From the NCBI GenBank assembly GCA_977006965.1, contig OZ345361.1, positions 2,728,001 through 2,792,000 of the forward strand: a stretch of DNA of 64,000 nt, given 5' to 3'. Source of the DNA: Phymatolithon calcareum. Its lineage: Eukaryota > Rhodophyta > Florideophyceae > Hapalidiales. Shown piece after piece: positions 1 through 11,582 of this stretch. A program made the translations under genes and the position numbers. Below the pieces are notes generated by a model. The model worked only from the letters and a program-made list of their open reading frames with translations, ran no database searches and had not been told where the DNA came from. How positions within the stretch are numbered: position 1 is the stretch's first letter; each line of letters opens with the position of its first letter.

Positions 1-1
1 A

Positions 2-274
2 ACTAATTGCTGTCCAATCGTCGCCAGCTTTCACCATGGACACAACGAGAATGAGCCACTTCCTCACGACCCAATGTGCAAGAAATGCCCGTATGTTGTG
101 AAGGAAACTGTGGAACATATGATCCTACATTGTTCGGGTCGGGCTGTTAGTCGACGGAAATTCATCGGCAGAGTTCGGAGCAAAACGGTAGAAGATCTGT
201 GCAGAGAGAAACCCGTAGCGATAATCCAATATTTGAACGAAGAGAACTTGCTCGAGAGCAAGTTTAGGCGTTAA
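2..274 (+). mobile_element. 3' end of a non-LTR retrotransposon ORF (partial)
   Basis: A reading frame open from the window edge to the stop at 272-274 ends in a Cys/His motif: CKKC, then ETVEH, then HC (about C-x2-C-x12-H-x4-C). Motifs of this kind close the reverse-transcriptase ORF of many LINE-type elements. The frame is followed at about 292 by an AATAAA-like signal and a (GAAA)n tail, as expected at a LINE 3' end. The reverse transcriptase itself would lie to the left of the window. Recognition rests on the motif and the tail only; the clade cannot be told from this fragment. Confidence 0.5.
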
Positions 275-297
275 CTTAAAAATTGACGTCATCTGCA

Positions 298-317
298 ATA
301 AAGAAAGAAAGAAAGAA
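298..317 (+). repeat. (GAAA)n tail of the preceding LINE
   Basis: A run of AAAG/GAAA tetramers begins at an AATAAA-like signal, about 20 bases after the stop of the LINE frame. Simple-sequence tails at this place are typical of non-LTR elements and probably mark the true 3' end of the insertion. Confidence 0.55.
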
Positions 318-504
318 CCGCAAGGCTGTCAAGTGTTCTTCAGCCGACAATCGACTCGCTTTCTGGCAAGTCGCGCCAATCTCTGTTTACCCGGTTCACC
401 GTTCTCGTCTATTCCTGCATTCTTTTTAGTTGTTTTCGATTCGCTGTTCTTCACCGCACGCCGCTACGACGCCTGCGCTGCTATCGTCGATCTCGCCCAA
501 TCAT

Positions 505-575
505 ACACGGCGTAGCCTCGTATACATGCCTGACCTCCGAGTCCCTGTGTTCCCGTAAGGCTGTGCAGGGCGGTG
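505..575 (+). repeat. Diverged direct repeat, copy 1 (copy 2 at 1196-1260)
   Basis: This stretch and 1196-1260 share a gcgtagcctcg/gcgcagcctcg block and a TGTGTTCCCG-AAGGCT block in the same order, with differing spacing. The two copies lie outside the TRIM element between them, so the TRIM inserted into or beside an older repeat. No function is seen. Confidence 0.4.
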
Positions 576-594
576 CGGCTTTCATTTCGGTTCC

Positions 595-1141
595 TGCTGA
601 AACAATATGATAGGACGACTAGGCTAAAGATGTGTGTCCCTTTTCAGGAACATGCGTGGTGTATCCTCAACAAGTATGTGTATCCTAACAATTGTCTTAT
701 CGAAGAAATCAGGGGTGGAGAAAGAGAGGAGAAATGAGCGAAGCGATGTGTATCCTCAACATTCCCCCGCACCCCCGATGAATGAGGAAGACTAATTTCT
801 TGGGAGAATTTTTTTGCGAACTGAAAATCTTGAGCACCGTTGTTTTCGTTGTAAATTTGCCTAAGGTTTTGTGGGTGACCTTGAACCCGTGTATTGTGTT
901 GTTGCTTGAATTTGTATTGTAAACGTGGCGGTCGTGTTATACTTGTCCTTGTGATTCGAGAATTTTTGCCTTGTAACATGGTATACCCAGCCGGCATCGA
1001 ACTGGGAACCTTTTTTTGCGCGGTTAGTGTGATGGGCCCATAACCTGTTGAAACAATATGACAGGACGACTAGGCTAAAGATGTGTGTCCCTTTTCAGGA
1101 ACATGTGTGGTGTATCCTCAACAAGTATGGTATCCTCAACA
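595..1141 (-). mobile_element. TRIM-like miniature LTR retrotransposon with half-tRNA primer site
   Basis: Two near-identical terminal repeats (595-690 and 1046-1141) begin with TG and end with CA. They are flanked by the 5-bp duplication GTTCC at 590-594 and 1142-1146. Reading on the minus strand, GGTTATGGGCCCA (1045-1033) directly follows the right-hand repeat. It is complementary to the anticodon arm of eukaryotic initiator tRNA-Met, the primer arrangement known from Drosophila copia. A minus-strand purine tract GGGGGTGCGGGGGAA lies at about 763-777, just before a TGTTGAGGATACAC start at 762. The 3' LTR may therefore originally have been 168 bp (762-595), and the right LTR may have lost about 70 bp between two TGTT-AGGATACAC repeats. 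No gag or pol is present, so it is non-autonomous. Confidence 0.7.
1033..1045 (-). promoter_or_regulatory. Reverse-transcription primer binding site (initiator tRNA-Met anticodon arm)
   Basis: On the minus strand GGTTATGGGCCCA directly abuts the end of the LTR (TTTCAACA). Initiator tRNA-Met contains GGGCCCATAACC in its anticodon arm, so the match is internal to the tRNA rather than to its 3' CCA end. Copia-type elements prime from such a cleaved tRNA half. Confidence 0.65.
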
Positions 1142-3104
1142 GTTCCAGCCGAAGTCTACTCTCATTTGCACCCACCTCCAAGAACTTTCCTGGCCCTACA
1201 TGGCGCAGCCTCGCTCACGAGGTTGATCAGCACGACCGCTTGTGTTCCCGCAAGGCTATGGACTGTGCTCCGCGGGTGGTCTAAATGCTTACTCTGTCTG
1301 GTGTCTTTTGGGTTTTGCTGGCTGGCCTTTCTTTCCTTCTTTTCTGTCTAGACTCTCCCGCTCTTTTTTTCTCTCTCCTCTCCTGGTTTATTCTCACTCA
1401 TGGTCTATTCTCACCCATTTGTCGTCGGTACTGTTTAGCCTGGCGCTACAGTTACATCGCTCGATGCTCGTTGGGTCCTTAGCCTTAAATGCCTGGTCGA
1501 CTATGCGCGCTATGTGAGCTTGCGATAATCTGAGGAGACCGCTTTTGAGAACTGTAGAACCCTACACTCTCAGCTCGTGAAACAGCTCGATTGCATATAC
1601 TTTTGGTATTCCCTCTGATGACCGTCATGACGAGAACGGTCCCTGCAGTTGGCTTTTGTCTTTATTGCCCATCAGTGTCTTGCTGTATATGGGGTCACGA
1701 TTGAGTAGTTCCGCACTCGATATTGTCCCACCCTACGGGACACGGGACCACTTTCGAAGTATCTGAAGCAACTCTGTGAGGCTACATCAAGGATCCCACT
1801 ATCCGCGGTCTTGCTGGTGATTTCGCGCTAACTTGTATCGTCGTCATCTTAATCCCAAGCTGCACCGAGATCCATATTCATGCAACGAGGTATGGTTGTA
1901 AGGCCAATATCCCGGGGCGCCGTAATGAAAGCTTGCGTCAGTGAAACTCATTTTTGCCAAACAAGAAATAGTGCCGCATTATCTCGATATCCGCTAGATG
2001 TCAAGACTTCAAAGCTTTAGTGAACGCAATAGAGCTGTGTCGCTAATGTGCGGTCAGCGAGTTGTGCCCTCGAGGGCATCGCATCCTATAATGCTGCCGT
2101 CCTGATCCAGCGCATCTGAGCAGCTCCAACCCTGGACTTCTGCTTCCCTAAACTATCTACAAGATCAAAATGGGATGGGAGAAAAAAGGAAACAATTGCT
2201 CGATGCGGTCGAGCGAATGAAAGCAGATGTTGCACGGCTGCTCCTTGGTTTCTTGTTGAGATGTGCGATTTCGACGGTTGGCAGGTGCTATGATCCTGAG
2301 CTGGGAATATCTCAATACTTTGGATTTCGGTTCATTGTTGGTCGTCGCTGGACCGGCTCTCATGGCGGTTACAGAGGGCTACGAGCTGGGTCTGATAAGA
2401 TCGAAGACGCCCGGTGCAACGGATCGTCGTGCGCCCAAACGGTATTGTACATATGTACATGAAGTTCATTGTGCGCCATGGCGCCTCCACGCGTAAAACA
2501 TTCTTCTTCGTCCCTGCTTCGATGGTTTGATGAACGTTCTTCTGGTTTCCTTGAAATTGTATTTATGATTTGGGTGGCACAGAGTGTGCAAAAAACTTAT
2601 ACTTGCCGTTGACTACGTGGCTGATTGTTGCTCACTAGTAGTTACCAAGTGAACAACATGATGTTGTCAACGATCGGCACTAGTCAAACTAGTTCACTGA
2701 CAGTGCACCATTACTGGTACACTCTCTGCAGTAAGACTACTTTGGCAAGCAAGCCGTCTCCAGCAGAGGGAACAAAGCATGACCTAAGCATCAACCAAGC
2801 AGGACTAGGCAACAACCATGTTTTACGCTAAGGCCAATCAAAACACCATCTTTCAAAGCAAACGTTGGTCACAGGGCAAGATATCGTGACCATACTCGCA
2901 TCATAACACTTTCAACGCGAAGATTTCCTCGACCCTCATGCTAATCGGTGGCCTCCTGTTTCGGCATTCCGTAGTGACTCAACATCGAATATACTTCTAT
3001 AGGCACCTCGAGAGAATGGATTTGTTCCCTAACCGTGCATCCGCAGGTTGCCGGCTCAACCCGTCTATGTGCCCTTTGTTCTCCGAGAACCATCGGATAT
3101 TTTC

Positions 3105-3287
3105 CTAAACATGAAAGGCTTGATCAGGCCCAAAAGCCGCCGCGCTGAATGAAAAGTCCATAGTCCCGGCCTTTAGCGCTGCTTCTAAGACAATTTCTTC
3201 GTAAAACAACGCCAAACCACCTGGAATACCGACTTGAAATGGGATTGTGCGATACATGCCCATAGTGTCACCATCTTCGTCGCTCAA
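3105..3287 (-). CDS. Possible coding fragment, unknown
   Basis: A 60-codon minus-strand frame has balanced composition (SDEDGDTMGMYRT, then PGGLALFYEEIVLEAALKAG) and ends at a stop at 3105. The sequence looks more like a folded domain end than random translation, but no family is recognised. No clear start or upstream exon was found. It may be a gene relic or the last exon of a decayed gene. Confidence 0.15.
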   Translation of the reverse strand: MSDEDGDTMGMYRTIPFQVGIPGGLALFYEEIVLEAALKAGTMDFSFSAAAFGPDQAFHV

Positions 3288-5804
3288 GATATCGCGGTGT
3301 CTCTTTATTGCTCAGAAATCAATGTAGCTCAGTATTCTTCTCGACACACAGCTCTGCCGCTTTTGTGCCGGATCAGAGATTTAAGAGAAGAAGAAAGGTA
3401 GATTTTTATTTAAAAGTTACCAACGCATCTGCTGTCGCTTGGGGCAACTTTCCTATGGCCAAGAGGTTTTGGCTGGATTCTGTCTATGGAAGAGTTTCTT
3501 TTCTTGGATCGGAGATTTAAGCGGCCAGTACAGCGCAGCATCATATGGTGTCAATGACAAAAGCAATATTCGGGTATTTCATTTGCAGCATATGTAAAAG
3601 AGGGTTGCTACTTTCTCAATCCCGTGACCAACGTTTTCAGAATTTTGTCGAACGGCACCATGGTGCTACCTATGTACCAACTCAGGCGAAACAAGGGAAG
3701 CTCATCGGTTGCATCGAAAAAGAGATGTAGATGAATGCTTTATTCACAATACTTGTACTTTATGAATCCCTTCCAGCATTGCAAATATCCAAAGGTCCAA
3801 CATGAGCTGGTCCCCGTTACTATAGGACGACCGGCTCGTATGCACGCATGCAGAGCAGGGTTACTCAGCAACTTCACGTTCCCACGCGGTAAATTAACGT
3901 AATCGCTATTTCGCGGGAGGGGCCACTGGATGTACACGATGATGAGCTTGTATCATCGCGCTTGCTGCTGATTTGGCTTCTCTCTGTTGAGAAGACTTTC
4001 TGTTTTTATCTAATCCCTAATCTCGATTGAAACAAGGACAGGGTCTAGAACAAGCATGAAACAAACGAAACAGGGCCAAGGGTGTTGGCAGTCATTTACT
4101 CTTTTAGTCATTCTGCATTTTCCCCTATGAGGACCAACAGCCTCTGGAGAGCCTTTTCTTCTTCCAGTCTTTCATATTGTTAGCCAGTAGAATTGCGAAA
4201 GCACTGTTGAAAGGATCGTCGAATTTCCATAGCCTGGCCGGTGGTGTGTAGAAGACCTAAGGACCAATTCAGTGTCACATGCTTGTCTACGATTATAAGC
4301 AATTCCAGCGCCATGTTTTCTGCTGTAGTTGCAGAAAACCATAAGAATAAACTTTGATTGAAGACTGAAAACTTATAATCGTATACGTTTTTGCTACTTT
4401 TTGAAATAGTTATTGTGGGACATGAAAGTAGCCCAATTCTGTTGGCTTTGCTGTACTGTTCTATTTTCAGATCTCTTGGTTCGTACGGAGCACGACACAC
4501 TTTGCGCATTGATGAGTTGAGGAAAAACAATTTTCAGACTGTGAATGACCCCACTTGGACCAAATGAATAGAGTGCAGCATGAACTACCGGCACGCACAG
4601 GAGATGCACACAGCACAACCCGAAGATCCATCTACAGTACCTATTTTCGGCAGTTGCAAGGGTGATCATTTATGACGGAACGTTGAAAGGTATACGCAAA
4701 ATAGAGCAGAGGCGATACGGATTGAAAGGTACTTCTGATTTTTGATAGTAGCAATGTGAACTCCGGACGAGGGCACTGATGTACGGCTAGTATTCATCTC
4801 CAAAAACGAAAAGAGACGAAAAATGTGTCTAGAGGATGGATGAGATGTGCATACGCGATCAATCGATCAGGCGGAGAGTTTTGCACATTGGTGCGTCGGA
4901 ATCTACTGCTGGAGGTCGAACTGCGCGTCACGGCAAATAAATTGAATTCTGTATGTCTTGGACAAGGGGACTGTCTGTTGAATGATTCTTGCTCAAGGCT
5001 ATTGGGGATCAATGCCACGTTCGAATGGCTGGATGTGCTTTTCCTCTTTTGAAACTAAAGGGTAGAAATTGGAGAAAGAACTTGACCGATGCCACTTTAA
5101 CGTGTTCTGAATTCCTGCAGCCATACAGTTGTAGGAATCGTGCAAGTAATTCACGTGAATTATTTGCATGGCTCCTGTAAACGAGACCAGATTTCCTACT
5201 CCTGGACAGGATTGCACCGTTCTGTACAGTACAGTTAAAACTGTTAGCATGACGCTAATTATTCCTCGACTTATTCCATTGTCCTCGCGCAAGTGCGTCC
5301 CTATACTGTAGCTTTCTGCCACGGTGAAATGGAAGACCGTCGCAAATTTCACTTCCGAGCCGATAACCGTTCAATTGACTTTCGTGGATCGGGCGGATTG
5401 CCACTAATTTAGTAGGATATATTTTTTCCTGCATGCAAAGCCACATTTTCATGCAATATAAAGGTCTAACGTGACTAGAAAATCGAGCGCATTGTCGCAG
5501 ATGGGGAGTTATCGACGTGCACATATGTCGCCGACCTCGAGTTCGGGACACGCACGGCGTGCGTCCAGCCAGGGGCCATTTCGTGCCGCGGTCGAATATG
5601 AATGGAGATTGGGACGGAGATCATGGACCGTGTGAAGTCCAGCGCGTGCGTCCATCATCATGATGGACGAAGATTATGAGGGCGCTTGCAGGGAAATACA
5701 TGCACCGGTGCCACGGAGCGAGCGGAGAGGTGTGAAAGCCAAGCTGTCGGGCCGATAATCTCGGGCACGGTATGATACGTGGTGCGCCATTTGCAATCAC
5801 GTTT

Positions 5805-5875
5805 TTGATTTGCCGACCGGTTCGCTTTGCGTCGGAAAATGGCCGTGGACTGCCGGAGGAAACCTGGCAGACGGC
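5805..5875 (-). repeat. Dispersed repeat, copy 1 (inverted copy at 23665-23745)
   Basis: The reverse complement of this stretch matches 23665-23745: TGCCAGGTTTC, then GCGGCAGTCCACGGCCATTT (or a near match), then TCCGACGCAAA, and after a variable part CAAATCAAAAACG. The shared part is about 70-80 bp with scattered changes. A dispersed repeat family is likely; the element type is not recognisable. Confidence 0.5.
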
Positions 5876-6902
5876 TGCCGTTGTCTGCCACTGCGCAACG
5901 TATCTGCTTGAGGACCCAGTTTTTAATTGGAATTTGCGAAAATAAATCGTTCATAATCGAGTTCCCGTCCCTAGCCCCATACGCATATGATATTGTACCG
6001 ATGATCATATGCGCCTCGATGGCCAGCACGTCGAAGACTCGACTGGCACGGCACGCTTGTAGTTTTTAAGAAAGTGGATGTCGACGCAGGAGCTAAATTT
6101 GGGCACTGTGAATTATTTCGGGGTTGTGGAAGGATTGTGCACACTAAAGGTATCATAACCACAACCCCAAGTTTTAATTCGACTCCTACTGTATGTGAAA
6201 ACATTATTCCTCGTTCGCAATGTGAAGCAAAATGGAGTAAAACTCTCTGCAATGGCAACAGTGACAGGGCCCACATTGGCTTATAGAGTCAAACTGTCGG
6301 CGGCAGATGATATTATCTCTGATTTGTGGAGCCGAAGAAGAACTGTCGAGTGCGTGAAAGAGGGAATAGTTTGAATCAAGTGGACGGCGGATATTGTACT
6401 GCTGTATGCCGGCTCTCTCAAGGTTGACTTGTAGGATTTCCCGTGTTTACATCCTGTCTTCTCCATTCTTATGAACTGTCCAAAGAAAATGTCCATAATC
6501 AATTACTTAAATGAGAACGTAAGCAAAGGACTGTAGCGCAACGAAAAGTCTCTCAGGTGCAATGATAATTGACAAAGGGATCTTCAATTAAACAGAAATC
6601 CAATCCAATCCGTTCTTGTTGAATCACTTGTATCCAGTCTGCTCTCTTCACAAGAGAGTATTCTCTTATACCTGAATATCTGGGCAAACCAAACGTGAAG
6701 CAATTTTTGGACGCGCTAGCATGGGACCCGCTGCATTATTCCGCTTCAGCAATTACGGTAATATACAGTAATCTGTGGTGCAAGTTGACCACAATCAAAT
6801 TTTCCGATGGGGATGTTTTTCAATAAAATTCGAAGCGATGTATGATACAGACCAAGTTTAATTGGGAACAATGCAATCAGGAGCAGCAGATCCTATAACG
6901 TC

Positions 6903-7120
6903 CGTTTCCTACCGTATCGAAATTGCAAAATCACGTTTCAAAGTCGCTATCGACTACTCGCGAACACGTCACCACCGCTCCCGCTTCACTTACGTCTCTG
7001 GAGAGCCTCGATCGTCTCGACATTGATATACGGATGTGAATCCTCGAAGCTTACGAAACCAATTATGAAAAAACTTAACGGTACCGTATGGAAGATGCTG
7101 GCCGCTCTGACCAAAGAAAG
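6903..7120 (+). mobile_element. Decayed LINE reverse-transcriptase fragment
   Basis: Read with one frame change near 6990, the translation gives YRIEIAKSRFKVAI, then LRLWRASIVSTLIYGCES, then KLTKPIMKKLN. The signature R-I-x-x-A near the start and V-S-T-L-I-Y-G-x-E-S at the end is the C-terminal, thumb-side part of reverse transcriptase in non-LTR retrotransposons. No earlier RT motifs (such as the YADD box) are seen, so it is a truncated relic. A second relic of similar type lies at 26530-27040. Confidence 0.55.
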
Positions 7121-10100
7121 TAGCCGAAGAAGCAAGAAAGCCCTAAATGCCGGTGACAAGAACAAACAGCAGAACCAACGCAATCATCTTCATCTCCTCT
7201 CCACACCAACGCCATTTAAAAGAATCTCCGCAAAAGGTAGCACATGGAAAAGATTCGAAGAACAGGGGAGATAAAGAAGTATTTGAAATATGGAAGATTG
7301 AGGAGGAAGAAAAATCTACCATGACTTTTTAGAAGAACAGAATAACACAAAGACATTTGAATTATATGTTCACCCGAGCTTCCGGGGAAGAAGTGCAGTT
7401 TTGTCTTTATGTATCAACAAAATCGAGTGCCACCAGAATAGGCTCACAACGGCTCAAAGTGGAAATGAGGCGATAATCTGGAAGGTTTACAATCCATTGA
7501 AGTAAGTGTGTAAGTGTGCGAATAGTTCACTGCCCTGTTATGCACCGTGATGTTGAGGGACCTTTCAAGTTTAACAAACTAATCGCCCCAAGGAGGCAGG
7601 ATGCTGTGAATCGGTTGAAGTAAGCGGACGACAACCGCGCTGCCCTGTTAATCATACTGACGCTTTGAGTACTCGCAGAACAAATCAACTACAGTACTAT
7701 CCTCAAGGAGGCACGAGAATCTAGAAGTATCAAAAGGGACGGACAAAGACAGGGGAAGGAATGATAACTCAAGGAATTGACACAAGCGCGTGCCGACCAG
7801 CATTGCCGACCCCGATAGGTCTACAAGTCACCATCACTTGCCTTGCCGATCTCCATCAGCGGAAGTCTGAGTACTGTAAGTGGAAGTGAAGGACAGCATC
7901 GTTCCATTTCGAGCAGTTGTTAGACAAATGTGCTACAAATAGCTCATCAACTAATACTGGGGAGTGCATAGGAGCAAAAAAACGTACAACTGACCGCAGT
8001 GTTGTGAGAAACATTGTATATCCCCGTGCGTGTCCGCGTTATTTACTGAATTACTTCTCACCGTATGTCGCACCGTCCGAAGAACTGTTTTGATTGTGAA
8101 GTGATCGCTGCACAATCAAAACAATTCTTCGGAGTAATTCCACCAATGCACATGAATCAAAGTGCTCGAGCGCCTGCTGTGGAAAAATGGCTGGCACTAT
8201 GAAAGGGGGCGTGGACGTCAATGCAATCGTGCGACAACTAGCGGGGTCTACAAGTCTAGTTGTGAATAGTCCATACGGTGGTATATGTTAGCGGGAGGGA
8301 AAGAATGGTGCGAAAGCTTTCTGCATATGACGTTGATTGCCCAAGATTGAGGAGATTGCTCTACACTGTTATATTCCAACTGAAGAGAGATATAGAGCAT
8401 TGTCGTCACAGTATCTAGCATACACCTTATCAATATCACGTCCAACACTATGTTCTAGAATCCCTTCGCGAATGAATACACGACAATGTGGAGCTCGACA
8501 CCCATCCACCTCAGATCTGAAGGTAAAATCTTGCAATAAGTCCTCCAATGTCAACCAAAGAACAAACGATTCTGCTTGCAAGCAATATCGCAAGTCCAAG
8601 CTACATCGGGTTGGTCCTGACACTTTGACAGTGTCAACATTCGGGCTCCACGTTTTAGGTCACAAAAACTTATATTGGAAACTGTTAGACAGCTTAACTA
8701 CATCCCATTGGTCATGCACACCAACCATGCAGCCATGATCATGATGTTGATGTTGTATCAGAGTTGCAGCACATGTGCCAGCGTTCTGTGACAACTTTCC
8801 AGATACGACTGTGGCAGCCACTCTCACGAACCATAATCACGAGCGTGACAGCAGGACCTACGCGTGTCTTAACTCTCGCTTGTTATCGTTCCACACCAAG
8901 GCACCATTTCAACCCTTCAGATGTACCCCCCTTCCGTTCTCCAAGACAGACTAGGATCTACCCGGAATTCGTGGCAGTTCGATAGTTATCATAACACATG
9001 TTTTGGACTGAAAGCTCAAAAAGGAGCGCATATAGCCGGTTTTTGCCCGCGATGGACACTGAATCGCTCACAGCGTAATAAACAGCTCCGAACCTGCCAA
9101 AACGCCTTGTACGATTGCGCAGGATGACCAATCTACCCAATGAGCAAAAACACTAAAGAATTGGTCGCCTGAACAATAAAAAGCCTGCCTCGAGAAGCAC
9201 CGGGAAGGCGTAGTTCAAGTGAGGTCTATGCTCGGCGTCGTCGTCTGGGCGGTGAGCCATCGGGGCTAAAATTTTTCCGATATAGATCGAAATAGGGTCC
9301 ATGTGGACCTAAATGTTCCCCGTTTGGTCCACCGGGAAGGCTTTGCCCTAAATGAGCGCCGCGTGCCTGCTCTACATCGGCGACAGAGTTTAGTGCAGCC
9401 TATCATATGTTACAACCGCCTTTCTTTCTGATCAATGTCTCCACGGTCGGATTCTGGACAGAAACATGGCGGAGGCTGAATGAGAGAAGGTATTGCCTGG
9501 TGTTGCACGGTGCGCCCTGCTTTTCAGCAGCAGCTGTACACACTTCGCCTTCCGATGGAATGTACGTTTACACGTTCTCCGCGAGAATCACATTCGCACA
9601 GTCACATTGCGGCTCTTGCGAAGACTGGTCGCGCATATCGCTCCCGGGAACTTATCGTTTTTCACGGCCATGTACATGTTGAACGAGGCGGTGTGGGGCA
9701 GAGGAAACGCTTAAACGCGGTTATTGTCGAACGCTCTCTCGCCCCGAAAGCGGTCTTTTATATACTTTCTGGCACGTTTTGACAATTCCAGATCCAGATA
9801 TGGCAATCAATGGTGGCACCCGATTGGACTCAACTGAAAACCGGGAACCGCGAAAATGACCCTTTTCTCTTGAACAGGAGTGGTGAGGGTTTCGGTCCCA
9901 TAACTCCAAAATTTCTGGCCTGAAGAGTTAAAACTATACGACGGGATACAGCGACGCTACCAGTGACGGGTTAAGTACTCTGCAAAACGTTTCTTCTGAT
10001 CTCGATAATTACTCTGTGCTAACACTGCTCGATAACTTTGAACACATCATCGTCCATGGTCTATATTCCGTCTTGTGTTGTGTGGTGGTAGGAGGTTCTA

Positions 10101-10445
10101 TATTGCATTTTGGTGATATCGCGTTTGTTATTGTCAAGAGAATCATATACGGCTCTCTTTTCGGGCTCCTCTTTCATTGGCATTGTTTTAAAAATTGGAC
10201 CATGAGGGTGGAGATTTCGCTCTTGGGCCTGTATGAGCTTCATGGCAGTGCGGAATCGTACACTTGGGCAATGCGCGCTGGATAAATATCCAGTTAATTG
10301 GTAACGTTTAGAGGCTGCAGGGTGGTCGTTTATTGTGTGGATTTCTTGCAGATATGTTCGGGGTTTCTCTCGGTTTAGGCTCGCGCGACCGGTATGCAAG
10401 CCAAGAGCTTTCCTTTTACGTCCAGTGGCGCAAGGAGATTTATTT
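7121..10445. other. Gene-poor stretch with a hairpin
   Basis: Only short frames without recognisable domains are found. The stretch contains the 22-bp inverted repeat at 8077-8132 (listed separately). A 32-bp segment at about 8703-8735 (TCCCATTGGTCATGCACA followed by a CATGCAGCC-like end) recurs inverted near 21364-21410. Nothing else is supported. Confidence 0.45.
8077..8132. repeat. Hairpin: 22-bp inverted repeat, 12-nt loop
   Basis: The arms 8077-8098 (CCGAAGAACTGTTTTGATTG...) and 8111-8132 are complementary at 21 of 22 positions, with a 12-base loop. Shorter complementary ends (GAATTACT / AGTAATTC) flank it asymmetrically. It could be a tiny foldback element or a transcript hairpin. There is no neighbouring gene end that it could terminate. 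Confidence 0.6.
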
Positions 10446-11582
10446 TTACTTTCGCCCAAATGTCTTCCTATTCACGAAAATAGAATGCTCTCTTGATGAA
10501 TGTTTTCGAGGGTCTTTTACTCTGATAGCTTGGCAAATGGTTTCAGTGCTTTGCCTTGTGCAGGACATAAGTCGATGCGCAAACTGTGCTGGATGGGAGC
10601 TAGACGGCCCTTCCAAAAGTTCTTTCCGGGTAGACCACAACAACTTCATCACTGATACAACTGCCGTCTCGCTTTCGCCGACACGGCGCAAAACAACTTC
10701 ACGAAGCCCGTGAAATCGACGCATGGCTTGCTCTTTCGGTCCAAAATCGTCACATGCGAAACGGCAAAGCTGGCACTTGTGGCCTTCAGTGTCGCTTCCG
10801 ATCTGATCGAGCTCTGTACACTTGAGTGCGGTTTCCAATTGCGTAGCTTCCACACGCGCTTCATTGGCTGCAAGCGGATATTGAAGTTTGTGGTTAGGTC
10901 CATCGCACAAATCCTCCTCGCTGTTGTCAGAACCTCTGCAAGCTCCATTAGTCGTCTCGTCTGCACGATCGTAGATAGGATCTACCGCCCCACCCAATCC
11001 TTTGGAGAAGTCTTGTCCTCTCTCAACCACATCTTTGTAAAGATCTTGTCCCGTCCCGTCGGAAATTTTGCAAAGACCTTCTCCGGCCGTGCCGTCACCG
11101 CCAGTGGAGGTATTTTCGTTTGATAAATTTCCCGCCGCACTCTTCGCCGCCATCGACCGCTGACGCCTACGAATTGCCCGCTTTTCCTTCGGATTTAATC
11201 TCCTTGTTAGCGTTCCGGCTTCGCCTTCCTTGTTGTTTTTCTCCTGTTCAATGAGCGCCTTTATGGATTTCACGCACACCTGACAAAGTGTAGATTGTGG
11301 AGATTTTAGAGGCGGTAAATGAATAGCATGTGGTAGGCTCGCGGGAATGCTCTTTCAAACCAGGAATTCAGCGCCATTCGGAAGATGTTTTGAAATTTGA
11401 TCGTGAAGAAACACCGACATTGCCTTGCTAGATTTCAGCGCCTTGCCACACGCTTGGCACGGATGCATAAGTCCTTGTTGATTTCCTTCCTCCATGTTTT
11501 TGGGGAGGTGGAGCAATGTTTCTGATGGCGATCTGGAATCCCTGGACTCCTGCCATAACCCACCGGACGTGACGTTGGTCAT
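10446..11582 (-). pseudogene. C2H2 zinc-finger gene fragment resembling the DNAJC21/JJJ1 tail
   Basis: Two minus-strand frames (11582-11355 and 11279-10446) join across a plausible short intron whose acceptor TTTGTCAG ends at 11280. The first holds CQACGKALKSSKAMS followed by H-x5-H, close to the CxxCxKxFKSxxAMxxH...SKKH finger of DNAJC21/JJJ1. The second begins with KALIEQEKNN, then NPKEKRAIRRRQRS, an acidic linker and CQLC...RRFH, a degenerate second finger. This order of finger, basic K/R segment and second finger fits the C-terminal half of those ribosome-biogenesis J-proteins. No J domain is found upstream and the donor site is poor, so a decayed partial copy is the likeliest reading. 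An unrelated zinc-finger gene is possible. Confidence 0.35.

Larger units (their letters stand above)
1142..6902. other. Gene-poor stretch, no supportable gene
   Basis: Apart from a diverged repeat (1196-1260), only short frames without recognisable domains are seen. The one that looks most protein-like is the minus-strand frame at 3287-3105, listed separately. Part of 5805-5875 recurs inverted at 23665-23745. A GTACAGTACAG motif lies at about 5224. No rRNA or tRNA gene was recognised. Confidence 0.5.

Noticed and set aside
960-1060. A tRNA gene suggested by GGTTCCCAGTTCGATGCC (minus strand) and GGGCCCATAACC (plus strand)
   Set aside because: The two tRNA-like pieces are on opposite strands and the T-stem has mismatches. 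The second piece is fully explained as the primer site of the LTR element.
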